DNA of 64,000 bases, taken from positions 111,646,751 through 111,710,750 of the forward strand of contig OZ020594.1 in assembly GCA_963971535.1 (NCBI GenBank). The letters are read 5' to 3'. The position numbers and the translations under genes are program-made. Below, in pieces: positions 21,357 through 30,563 of this stretch. The notes beneath the pieces were generated by a model that was given only the letters and a program-made list of their open reading frames with translations, was not told where the DNA came from and made no database searches. Numbering within the stretch: position 1 is the stretch's first letter; each line of letters starts with the position of its first letter. The DNA comes from Notolepis coatsorum. Lineage: Eukaryota; Chordata; Actinopteri; Aulopiformes; Paralepididae.

Positions 21357-21674
21357 GAACCTAATGGACAGTCCCCTCCCCATCGTATATACTCTGTCAG
21401 GATCTAGGGGTAACAGTACTGTATATTTGAATACCGCTTATGTCACAAATGTATCAGTACTAAATACCTATATGTCCCTATGCCATAAATGTCATGTATG
21501 TTGTGTATGTCATAATAAATGTCTATATGAATTGAAAATGGGGGACCCTGATGGAAACAAGACAAACGTCTTTCTCAGGTCTGCATCCCCTTAACAATTG
21601 TATGTATTGAGCCGTACTGTATTGTACCCATTCTGCAATCTGTTAAATAAAGTTTTTCATTCATTCATTCATTC
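21357..21674 (+). mobile_element. LINE-X tail insertion with 37-bp target duplication
   Basis: The LINE-X 3' UTR (GAATTGAAAATGGGGGACCC, CTGCAATCTGTTAAATAAAG) ends in (ATTC)n. A 37-base sequence starting AAATGCTGCTAGTTTAATGG is present on both sides (21320-21356 and 21675-21711), identical by eye, and marks the exact insertion limits. This shows that LINE-X moved by target-primed reverse transcription with the tetranucleotide tail as its own 3' end. Confidence 0.95.
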
Positions 21675-21775
21675 AAATGCTGCTAGTTTAATGGCGGAAC
21701 TAATGTTGAAGCCCAGCCCACAGTGTCCGGGGACGTTTTATGCCGACGCACGCGTGTCAAAATCTCCGCGGATTT

Positions 21776-21936
21776 AAGAGATAGTTTCACTTCTTCTTGT
21801 AAAGAGATAGTTTCACTTCTTCTTGTAAAGAGTTCATAAGATCAATAGAATAGAATGATCTTTATTGTCATTGTTACAACGTCCAGAAGATGCTACAGTC
21901 CCCACAATGTCCTCTCTTATTGCAGCAGCAGTAAGG
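21776..21936 (-). mobile_element. Tandem 24-bp duplication and inverted LINE tail
   Basis: AGATAGTTTCACTTCTTCTT GTAAAG occurs twice (about 21780 and 21806). From 21845 the minus strand reads CGTTGTAACAATGACAATAA AGATCATTCTATTCTATT, the 3' end also seen at 9215-9370. The start of this tail on the minus strand is not clear; it extends to about 21936, where repeat D begins. Confidence 0.7.
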
Positions 21937-21945
21937 TAGGTGTTG

Positions 21946-22146
21946 GTGTTGTGGTTGTTAGCTATGTGTCGCCCAAGCCATGCAGCTAAAGTGCTGCTAA
22001 CTAAATGTTTACTAAGTGAGTTATTATTGCAGAAGGACTTAATGTGTTTTGTAGGTTACGTTAATTTGTTTAACAATATTGCAAAGACATGTTACACTAA
22101 GAGACGAGTAGAAATAAGATGGATCTATGTTGTTATTGTTTGATCA
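21946..22146 (+). repeat. Interspersed repeat D, copy 2
   Basis: Homologous to 6068-6264 with the same sharp right end TTGTTATTGTTTGATCAG. This copy has a small insertion of about 8 bases (TGTCGCCCAAGCCATG region). The flanks on both sides are unrelated to those of copy 1. Confidence 0.8.
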
Positions 22147-22293
22147 GTGATTTATTGTATTTCATGTGTTTAACAGTTCTCACCGTCCGGATTGTAAAGA
22201 AATCCCACCAGTGCTATAAAGAACGTGTTGCTGTCATCATCGCATAAGAGGGAATTACACTAGGGCTGCATAGTCTTCGGTGAGTTTGATTTG

Positions 22294-22395
22294 ACTGATT
22301 GATTGAACATTTTATTAACAGATTGCAGAATGGGTACAATACAGTACGGCTCAATACACACAATTGTTAAGGGGATGCAGACCAGAGAAAGACTT
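22294..22395 (-). mobile_element. Inverted LINE-X 3' tail
   Basis: The minus strand here is the LINE-X end: CTTTCTCTGGTCTGCATCCC, CTGCAATCTGTTAATAAAAT, then (AATC)n. It lies back-to-back with the plus-strand LINE-X coding region that begins at about 22399. Confidence 0.85.
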
Positions 22396-22398
22396 TCG

Positions 22399-23100
22399 TG
22401 ACAAAATGGCGTCCAAGGTAATAAAAAAAGTCAACCAACGAACTAGATTCTTGTACCGGATCTCCTCTCTGGTAAACAAGAATACCCTGAAGACTCTGGC
22501 AGGAGCACTCATTCAAGGGTATTACGACTATGCTTGCACCTCATGGTACCAAAGCACCTCAAAGGCGCTAAAAACAAAATTACAAACATCACAAAACAAA
22601 CTGGTCAGACTTCTACTTGACCTTACCCCTAGAACCCACCTCACCCCTGCCCACTTTGACAAACTAGGATGGCTTAGAGTAGACAACAGAGTACAGCAAC
22701 TTGCAATGGGCCTGGTCTACAAGATACACTACACGACCAAGGTACCCATGTACATGACAAAATACTTCCCAAAGGTCAGTGAATACCACGATCACAACAC
22801 CAGAGGGAGCTCCACAAATCATGTTAAACCCAGATTCGGCTCAAACAAGGGACTAAACACGTTTCGCAATTATGCCACATCAATGTGGAACGCCCTACCC
22901 AAAGCTGTAAAGGAATGTGAATCACTACCCACTTTCAAAAACACTCTCAAAAAACACCTAAGGGAGACTGCAACTCGAAACTGGCCCCTGTAAATGTCCG
23001 AACACAACCCCCTCCAATGTACAGTAAATTACCAAGTATGGTCTTGTCAATAATCCAATGTACAGTTTTGTTTGTACAGAGTCCCCCCTACCCAACCCCC
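22399..23100 (+). pseudogene. LINE-X RT C-terminal region (best copy)
   Basis: An open frame runs to a TAA at 22991-22993 (about 200 codons after the junction). It includes VNQRTRFLYRISSLVNKNTL, GYYDYACTSWYQ, RVQQLAMGLVYKIHYTT and SMWNALPKAVKECESLP, the thumb and C-terminal part of a LINE ORF2. The 3' UTR is cut short near 23090 by a poly-C run (about 23096-23116). The RT catalytic core lies upstream and is missing. It is nearly identical to the frame at 2-406. Confidence 0.85.
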
Positions 23101-23201
23101 CCCCCCCCCCCCCCCCTCTCCTCTCTGAAAGTAGTCTCGCCCTCTATCCGCTCCACAACACATCTTCCTGAATGACTGACACACGCTTTGTGTGTTTCTA
23201 G

Positions 23202-23308
23202 TGTAAAGTGTCTCTGTGACTCTACTGGACCAAGGCTTTCTACTCAAACATCTGGATCAGAACCTTCTTCTTGTGGAACCAGACAGCAGACTGGACACCA
23301 CAACATCT
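23202..23308 (+). other. Possible orphan exon (acceptor and donor present)
   Basis: GTGTGTTTCTAG precedes, and ATCT/GTAAGTAC follows, an open stretch reading KCLCDSTGPRLSTQTSGSEP. The splice signals are good, but no homologous family was recognised and no neighbouring exon was found. It may be a host-gene exon left among repeats or chance. Confidence 0.25.
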
Positions 23309-23559
23309 GTAAGTACAAACATGTAAACATTGTTTCCTCTTATTGCTCCTCCTTGCAGAAGCGGCTCGAAAGGAGCCTTGAAGTTGTACAATCCATAGGT
23401 GTCGGGTGAGCTGGACATTAGGGTAGGCTGTAGATGGGATGGTTTTCCTTTTTCTTTTTTGCTTGCACGCAAACGGTGCTGTCCAGGTTCTGATTTCATA
23501 CAATACACACACCCACTAGGCTACTACAGCGAGCCCCACTCATTTCATATAGTGCAAAT

Positions 23560-24110
23560 TAATTGTTCAAATGTAGACATCCAATATGATTAACCATTGT
23601 CTTACCTTAATGCAACAAAATAAATGCGACGTTTCGCGCATCAATGATCCTTTCTGCTTTAAGTTTGTCTGTGAGATCACTTTCAATGTGAAGCTGCTTT
23701 GAAAACAATGTACATAGTAGCTCTAAAAAGTTTCCACGATTTGATTAACTCTGACTCAGTCTCATTATGCCCTCGTAGAGCAAGCCCTTGGCCTCAGGTG
23801 ATCCGTGTTATGCCCAGGCGGCATGTAACTTGGAATGGAGTTCCAGGTCTTGGCAGCTCTCACGGAGAGGGCTGATTTGCTAAATGTACTTGTCCTTAAT
23901 GGAACAGCCAAGTCACCCGGTACAACAGTTCTGGTGAACCTGGAGGTGAAAAATCTGAAAGTGGGGCTAGACCAGACTGGATTTTGAAGACCAGACTGGC
24001 ATCGGTTAGTTTGATGATGCGGCGTGATTGGTTACTGCCTGCAGTCTGGAATGTTAAACGGCCACCACACCTACTGCCATTGACACCTTGGTTGGCCGAC
24101 CCTAATAAAT
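23560..24110 (-). pseudogene. LINE C-terminal fragment (third family)
   Basis: Minus-strand sequence near 23955-23780 reads RFTRTVVPGDLAVPLRTS then KSALSVRAAKTWNSIPS, the conserved (R/K)AxxxWNSxP motif at the end of LINE ORF2. The match to FTSRFTRT...AVPLRTS is in one frame; upstream and downstream parts are degraded. No 3' tail could be defined. Confidence 0.7.
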
Positions 24111-24350
24111 AAAATATTATTTATTTTTTTAAATCTTTAAAAAAAAAAATTATGTTGTGGGACTTGTACAGCACTTTGTTCAACTTTGTCAGTGCTGTAA
24201 AGTTTAAACCTTTTTAAATCTTAGACAAACAAAACACTTTGCTTTCATGAAATATTGTAAGCCGTCATTTGAGGCTTTATAAAAGCAGCACAATGAACAC
24301 AAATCTGTCAGTGCCGAGTCCGACCTCATCTTAAATAACAAACAGTCCTT

Positions 24351-24740
24351 TGAGCTCAGCCTTCAGAGCCAGGCCCCACAGTACCTCTCAGAGCCACGCT
24401 CAGCCTTCAGAGCCAGGTGCCACAGTACCTCTCAGAGCCACGCTCAGCCTTCAGAGCCAGGCCCCACAGTACCTCTCAGAGCCACGCACAGCCTTCAGAG
24501 CCAGGCGCCACAGTACCTCTCAGAGCCACGCTCAGCCTTCAGAGCCAGGCGCCACAGTACCTCTCAGAGCCACGCTCAGCCTTCAGAGCCAGGCCCCACA
24601 GTACCTCTTAAAGCCACGCTCAGCCTTCAGAGCCAGGCCCCACAGTACCTCTCAGAGCCACGCTCAGCCTTCAGAGCCAGGCGCCACAGTACCTCTCAGA
24701 GCCACGCTCAGCCTTCAGAGCCAGGCGCCACAGTACCTCT
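24351..24740. repeat. 44-bp tandem minisatellite, nine copies
   Basis: CTTCAGAGCCAGG begins at 24361, 24405, 24449, 24493, 24537, 24581, 24625, 24669 and 24713, an exact 44-base period with only a few variants (CCCC, GCGC or GTGC after AGG). It is open in several frames, but 44 is not a multiple of 3, so the frame rotates through three readings per 132 bases; it is not a protein repeat. The array ends exactly at the next MITE. Confidence 0.95.
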
Positions 24741-25277
24741 TAGTGTTGTCAAAAATATCGAAAAATCGATACATATCGATTCTGAATATTTAAAACGGTT
24801 TCAATAATCATTTCCCGAAATATCGATATTTAATTATAATTTTTTTGTATAAGGAAGTTGCATTGTTCATTTCAATACCTGTAATAGTACAGTAGTCCAC
24901 ACACACACATGTGCATTCAGTTAAGTCGGAATATGACTGTAATACAAACAGTTCAGTTTGTCAGGTACATGCAACACAGATTACAGTGTTTACATCTGTC
25001 TGCTTGAGAAAATACCATGTTCTGCAATAAAAATGATTTAAGTGAGATGAACAGTTATTTTTAAATGTGTGATCTAAAGATAAACAAAGGGTTTTAAAAG
25101 TGTTATATTTATCTTCTCTTATAGTACGAGAGAGAAGCTGAGGAGAATCGACCAGCAATTTTTTTTAACATTTTAAGATTGAACCTTTTTCCCTGTGGTA
25201 TTGAAAATGGTATTGAATATCGATACTTTTCAAGGTATCGTATCGAAGTTAGAAATTCCAGTATCGTGACAACACTA
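24741..25277. mobile_element. hAT-type MITE with TAGTGTTGTC ends
   Basis: TAGTGTTGTCAAAAATATCG at 24741 and its inverted partner CGTGACAACACTA ending at 25277, with ATCGATA-rich subterminal repeats. No coding content. The 8 bases outside do not match, so the target duplication is lost or one flank was rearranged; the left flank is the 44-bp array. Confidence 0.8.
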
Positions 25278-25588
25278 ATCCCCTCTATCAGATAGATTTA
25301 TTATTATTATTATTGGATACAGGAGTTTGGGTACCAAGAGCTTCTTCAAGTCAATTCTACAGACGGACTGTTTCTATCATCGGAATTAAATAATTATAAT
25401 GATAATAAATACGACAATTACGTTTTGCATTTATAGTCATGACTCAATGAGCAATCTGAGCATTACCGGTCTATGTACAGTACTTCTCTAAGCCGTCTGG
25501 CTCACAGTTAACCGACTAGAATAGATTAACGAATTCCATATAAATCTATAGTTCATTAACGATGCAGCAGCTGATACTGTATACACAC
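25278..25588. other. Unassigned AT-rich DNA
   Basis: No gene or repeat was recognised apart from a short ATT run near 25303. It separates two hAT-type MITEs. Confidence 0.5.
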
Positions 25589-26633
25589 TAGGGCTGGGCG
25601 ATATGACGATATTATATAAATATCGGGTACAGTTCATTAACGATACACTTTTTAAACGTATCGTGGATATCGTGATGTTTTGCCCAAGAGGCTTGTGTCG
25701 CGTCAATCTGGTCCACACGTTGACACTTTTGAACAGCGCCGCCCCACACACACACTACTGCATCAAAAGTGACTACTTATGATAACAAAGGCATTCGTTT
25801 TGTGGCATTAACATTATATAGTTACACTTTCAATAACATCAGCGTATTTACATAGCAACGACCGAGGTCGACCTAGATATAGCAAGCATTAGTCGTTCAT
25901 ATCTCAGCCCGTGCTGACTCAGTTGTGCCCATTCTGCGGTCTGTTAATAACGTTTTCAATCAGACAGATGTATGGAAAGGCTTTTATTATAACATCCGTT
26001 GCAGTAAAATCATTATGCCTCCAGTCGGTTAGTCATTCTGCGGAGCTAAAAGCTAAACGTCGGCCGCGGCGAGCTACCGCTGCCATTGTTGTTGTCATTG
26101 AGCTCTCCAATGGCGGAAGTAAAAAATGAATACGCGCTTGCCGATTGGTGCTAAGACGTAATTGGCAGACGCGACTGTCAATCAAAATGATTCTGTTTGC
26201 CGACTGAATGAATGAAAACGTTATTAACAGATTGCAGCATGTGTACAATACAGTACAGCTCAATACAACAACAGTCAACAGTGGACTGGAGGATGCAGAC
26301 CAGAGAAAGACTTTCGTCTTGTTTACATCAGGGTCCCCCATTTTCAATTCATCATATTTCATATCTAAATCATATAATATCTCATTGCTAAATATATGCA
26401 ATATATAATCTAATAATCCAATAATCTAAATCTAATATATAATATAAAAATGCTAAATGCATGGGTATTTTATTTTGTCTTTAATGTTAGCTTGCAAACT
26501 CAAATACTGTCTTGGTAAGCCTCATAATGAATTGTTTGGGGAAAAAAAGTAAAACATTGTGATGCGTATCGTGTATCGCCGAAAGGTCAGAAAATATCGT
26601 GATATCATATTTAGGCCATATCGCCCAGCCCTA
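25589..26633. mobile_element. hAT-type MITE with TAGGGCTGGGCGATATG ends
   Basis: TAGGGCTGGGCGATATGACG starts at 25589 and the inverse ends at 26633. ATACACAC flanks both sides (25581-25588, 26634-26641), a perfect 8-bp duplication. The same family is at 59954-60657 and, with one change, at 48953-56516. It holds an inverted LINE-X tail at 26207-26352 and no transposase. Confidence 0.95.
26207..26352 (-). mobile_element. LINE-X tail inside MITE
   Basis: The minus strand reads GAATTGAAAATGGGGGACCC, CTTTCTCTGGTCTGCATCC and CTGCAATCTGTTAATAACG followed by (ATTC)3. It is a short retroposed tail inserted in the 25589-26633 element. Confidence 0.85.
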
Positions 26634-26752
26634 ATACACACACACACATACACTGCTGAATAATTCTGTTTTGCCTCAATATATAGTGTATATATAATTC
26701 TGTTTTGCCTCAATATACAGTATAAAACCTCACATAAAACATGTCCAATCTA

Positions 26753-27460
26753 AACTCTCACGAAGCATTTCAGTCATGAGTAAAGTAAAGCACATTCTGG
26801 ATAGAAAATCACTCTACATTCTCTACTGTTCACTAGTTTTACCATATTTAAATTACTGTGCTGAAGTCTGGGGAAACAATTATAAGTCTACACTACAACC
26901 ACTTTTTATACTCTAAAAAAGGGCCATAAGGATAGTTCACATTGCAGGTTATCGTGATCACACTAACATATTGTTTTTGGAGTCAAAGACATTGAAGTTA
27001 AATGATCTTGTGGAATTTAAAACGGCACAATTAATGTATAAAGCAAAAAGTCATGCACTTCCAAGAAACATTCAAGAACTGTTCTTTGATAGGGAGGGGG
27101 GTTATAATCTGAGGGGAGAACACAATTTAAAAGTGCTAAATGTACGCACTACCATGAGAAGACACTGCATCTCGATATGTGGAGTGAAACTGTGGAACAG
27201 TCTAAATGTGGTGCTAAAGAAATGTCCAAACATGAAACAATTCAAACTGATGTATAAGGAAATGATGTTCACAAGGTACAGGGATGAGGAAGGGATATTC
27301 ACGGGTGTTTAAATTTTTATTTTATTTCTTTCATGTTTTACATATATAGTTTATTTATTTATTATGCAGTGGGCAGGAGCGTGCAACAAGATGGAATATA
27401 AATATGGTATATTAATACCTAGTGTGCTGTGTGATGACAATACATTTGAATCTAATCTAA
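26753..27460 (+). pseudogene. LINE RT C-terminal fragment (jockey-like)
   Basis: From about 26776 the plus strand reads KVKHILDRKSLYILYCSLVL then PYLNYCAEVWGNNYKS, an in-frame TAA near 26917, then KRAIRIVHIAGYRDHTN and MRRHCISICGVKLWNSLNVV to a stop at 27310-27312. This is the thumb and C-terminal part of ORF2. A 3' UTR of about 150 bases ends near ACAATACATTTGAATCTAAT. Likely the same family as the endonuclease at 6265-7125. The YADD core is missing. Confidence 0.85.
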
Positions 27461-27672
27461 TTGTTCACGCGGCCCTCGCATTATAATGAGCTGGACTGGT
27501 GTGTGTGTGCGTGTGGTAATGTGAACGCGATATCTGCCATGCGAGACTAGGCGAGAGGCTGTATTCAAATCTGAAGTGTTCAACGTTCCGACTCCTCCCC
27601 CGGCTGCACTAGTCTACTCGTCTACTTTCGAGGCGAGCCGAAATCAATCTCGAACACGCCTTTTGTTTGCGC
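27461..27672. promoter_or_regulatory. Possible upstream region of the BED exon
   Basis: GC-richer DNA (TCCTCCCCCGGCTGCACTAG, CGAGGCGAGCCGAAATC) precedes the MITE at 27673; beyond that MITE it resumes at 28560 and leads to the BED-finger start codon at 28644. It could be the original 5' flank or promoter. No TATA box was identified; this is inference from position. Confidence 0.3.
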
Positions 27673-28559
27673 CAGCGTTTCCGTTAGCCGGTAATTACCG
27701 GTATTTGACCGGCAAAATCTGTTGAAGTCCGACATATTTCATCTCTCCGGTCTTAATGTCCGGTGAAAATAATTCCCTGAGTCTAAGCACAATTTGATTA
27801 TTTGAATTGTATTAAAATAGGCTAAAATTAAATAGCCTATGCGATGAACGAAACGATCATTACATTTGTTTCCTCTTTGCTTCTAATAATGACAACGACG
27901 TCGTCAGCGAGAGCTTAGTGCTGGGTGTGCGAACTTTTGTGAAGCTGCAGAGCCAGAGCACTATCAGCACAATGCAGTATTCCAGCAGTACTCCAATTCA
28001 GCCATTTTCAGCCAATGTTGGGTGGGGGGCGCTGCTGTGCGGTTCCCAGAAAAGAGCCAATAACAGCTGAATCAGCTTCTCTGCAGCGCCATACTCTTTG
28101 CAAATAAGTCGTTGCGAGGTGGAGAGAGTCGTCACGCAAACCACGATAATGTTGCCGTCTCTCTGCTTTCTCAGTTCTTCGCTTGATATAATTAATACAA
28201 ATGTCCAATATAACGGAATTCGTTAGCTCATAAAAATGTGATTATAACAGACTGCTGTTTAGTGTCTGACCGACTGCCCACATACGCGGTCTATTTTATT
28301 TCAAGTCAGCAGCAGCACGGAGTATCGAGGGACTTATTTTATTTGGAATATATTAATGACTGTATACGCAAAAGTAGCCTAGTTTTAAGTAATACTATTA
28401 TAAATCTACATGCCTTGAGGATGACATTCTTTATATAGCCTGCCTATCGATTGTTTTAAAGCTCAATAAACTATGACCGGAATTAATCTCATTTGTCCGG
28501 TAGATTGAAATCTTGCAGGTCACGGAGACCGGCAACAATTTTTTCTAACGGAAACCCTG
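27673..28559. mobile_element. hAT-type MITE with CAG(C/G)GTTTCCGTTAG ends
   Basis: CAGCGTTTCCGTTAG at 27673 and CTAACGGAAACCCTG ending at 28559 are inverted repeats. GTTTGCGC flanks both sides (27665-27672, 28560-28567), a perfect 8-bp duplication. The subterminal GGTAATTACCGG and ACCGG words recur. No transposase. Confidence 0.95.
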
Positions 28560-28643
28560 GTTTGCGCGGCATTCTACTCTACATAAAACATTTCCCTTGA
28601 TGTGGGGTTTTGTAGTCTGACTCGGAGAGTTGTTTTGATCACC

Positions 28644-28712
28644 ATGGAGACAGCTAAGAAGAGACGCCGTTCTCAAATGTGGGAACACTTTGATCTAATC
28701 AGTCCTAATAAG
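28644..28712 (+). CDS. BED-type zinc-finger protein first exon (23 codons)
   Basis: CACCATGG at 28641-28648 is a strong start context. The exon encodes METAKKRRR followed by SQMWEHFDLISPNK, the beginning of a BED finger (the aromatic W..F precedes the zinc ligands), and ends AATAAG/GTATGT with a phase 0 donor. BED fingers bind DNA in hAT transposases and in ZBED genes derived from them. The zinc-ligand exon was not found downstream, where a repeat array and an L1 element lie. It may be a hAT remnant or a domesticated ZBED fragment. Confidence 0.65.
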
Positions 28713-28773
28713 GTATGTGCTTTATACTCTGAGCTTTGAGGGACATGTAGTTTAATAAGGTATGTGCTTTATA
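28707..28773 (+). repeat. 47-bp array carrying GTATGT donor (left part)
   Basis: The AATAAGGTATGTGCTTTATA unit at the exon end is repeated 47 bases later (GT at 28713 and 28760). The array continues at 32454-32570 on the other side of an L1 insertion. TGTGCTTTATA at 28763-28773 is the left target duplication of that L1. Confidence 0.85.
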
Positions 28774-29076
28774 TATATATATATATTTTTTAACAAATGT
28801 TTTTTATTTTTAATTTTTTTACATGAAACAAGACAAACAATACAGTAACAGTAATAATCAACGATAAATCACAGGACAATAACAGAAATAATAATAACAA
28901 TAATGACAGTCCAGTAATTAAATCAGAATGAAAGTAGACTAAAAGACATAAAAATAATAAATACAATACATGGGCTCTTGCTCGCTCTTCCCCCCCCCCC
29001 CCCCCAATCAGGGTATCTGATAGGTTGTTGTTCAATAAGGAGTAAATTGTTATTAAATAGGGGAGAATGCCTGTGT

Positions 29077-30465
29077 CAGGGTTAGAAATTAACATTTTTT
29101 TTCAAGGGCTTTTTTTGCCCCCCTTAATTGATTTTCGGGGGCTTTTTTTTGTATTTCGGGGGCACTGAATTTTTATGATGAAAATTAACATAAGGATTAT
29201 AAAACATTGTTGACACTTTTTTTTACAGTCTTCGTCCCTATGTTTGATAATGTAATGTTAATGTCTCCATATATAGGGCTCTACGCTAACCTTTTTCCCA
29301 AGGAGCACATGTGCTCCTAAATAAAATGTTAATAAATAAAATCTAAATAAAAATTTAGGAGCACACAAAGAAATTTAGGAGCACAGTGAAAATTGTTCAA
29401 GTAACAGAGTTTATTAACTATTTATCTCATGCATTATTATACTGTGCGTGTGCACACTATGAATTGAAAATGGGGGACCCTGATGTAAACAAGACGAAAG
29501 TCTTTCTCTGGTCTGCATCCCCTTAACTTGTGTGTATTGAGCTGTACTGTATTGTACCCATTCTGCAATCTGTTAATAAAGTTTTCAATCAATCAAACGC
29601 AAAGGATATCGGTTGTCAAGCTGCTTTTGTATGTTGTAGTGTTGTTATGATACCAACATTTTGACTTTGATACAGATAGGAAAGGTAATGGAATATATTA
29701 TTAGATGACAGAACATTGAAAATTCTTTATACAATTATTTAATTCATTATGAAATAGAAATTCCGTTTTTGGGTGGAACGTTTGTTGCAAGGAGGGAGGA
29801 GGCGGGGACCGCTGCGTGTTACACACAACACGGAGAAATGGTCTAGCTGCTTCGGTGCGTCGTTAACGTTAACGTCGGAAGAAATTCCCCACTAAGCCCT
29901 AAATTCAGAGCAGAGCAGTATCCTAATGACTTTTATGCTTCAGTCGATAAGGTGTTTTGCGAATTCTGTCAACATACCGTGGGGACTGGACCCGCAAAAA
30001 CACGTGCGAATATCACTTCAAAAGCCATGTCAGCCGGATTCCTCTCTTTCTCCTCGTCTCTCTTTTGCTCAAAATAAAAATGAATGGGCTTCATGGCTGG
30101 CTGATTTTTTTGCGTTGTCTGATTCTGAATGTATAACTTGCCTAAGCCGGTAACGTGACTTTGTTTTCGGGCGCTACTGGGATTGGACGTTTATGCGCCT
30201 TGTGTAATGTGGGACTATTATAACAGCGGAGCTGTTTTGTAATCGTCACTCGTCTCGAGTAAATGATTTTTCCGGGTGGCGCGCGCACACATATTATTAG
30301 GGCCAAATACAAGGGAAATGCTCGCACTGTAGATCATATATATAATTATATATATAATTAGTAAACTGTCGGGGGCATTTTCTGCCCCCCTTAACTGATA
30401 TTCGGGGGCATTTTGTCCATTTTCAAGGGCATTTTGCCCCGAGCCCCCGTTAATTTCGAACCCTG
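29077..30465. mobile_element. hAT-type MITE with CAGGGTT(A/C)GAAATTAAC ends
   Basis: CAGGGTTAGAAATTAAC at 29077 and GTTAATTTCGAACCCTG ending at 30465 are inverted. GCCTGTGT flanks both sides (29069-29076, 30466-30473), perfect. Subterminal CGGGGGC(A/T)TTTT words are repeated at both ends. Inside, at about 29278, is another MITE-like start (GGCTCTACGCTAACC) and at 29458-29597 a LINE-X tail. Confidence 0.95.
29458..29597 (+). mobile_element. LINE-X tail with (AATC)n
   Basis: GAATTGAAAATGGGGGACCC through CTGCAATCTGTTAATAAAGT, ending TTTTCAATCAATCAA. The tail tetranucleotide is AATC rather than ATTC, as at 43340. It is nested in the 29077-30465 MITE. Confidence 0.85.
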
Positions 30466-30563
30466 GCCTGTGTCATTTATGGTGGTTAGTAAATGTTTTC
30501 TGTGTGTCACGCCATATCCGGGTCACATGTGTAATAAGAGGGCCAAATCTTAAGTTGCATTGC

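Noticed and set aside
23202-23308. Fish NLR or immune-receptor exon
   Set aside because: The style and splice signals are suggestive, but no diagnostic NACHT, LRR or other motif can be read, so it is listed only as a possible orphan exon.
24733-25285. Target duplication for the TAGTGTTGTC MITE
   Set aside because: GTACCTCT and ATCCCCTC differ at most positions.
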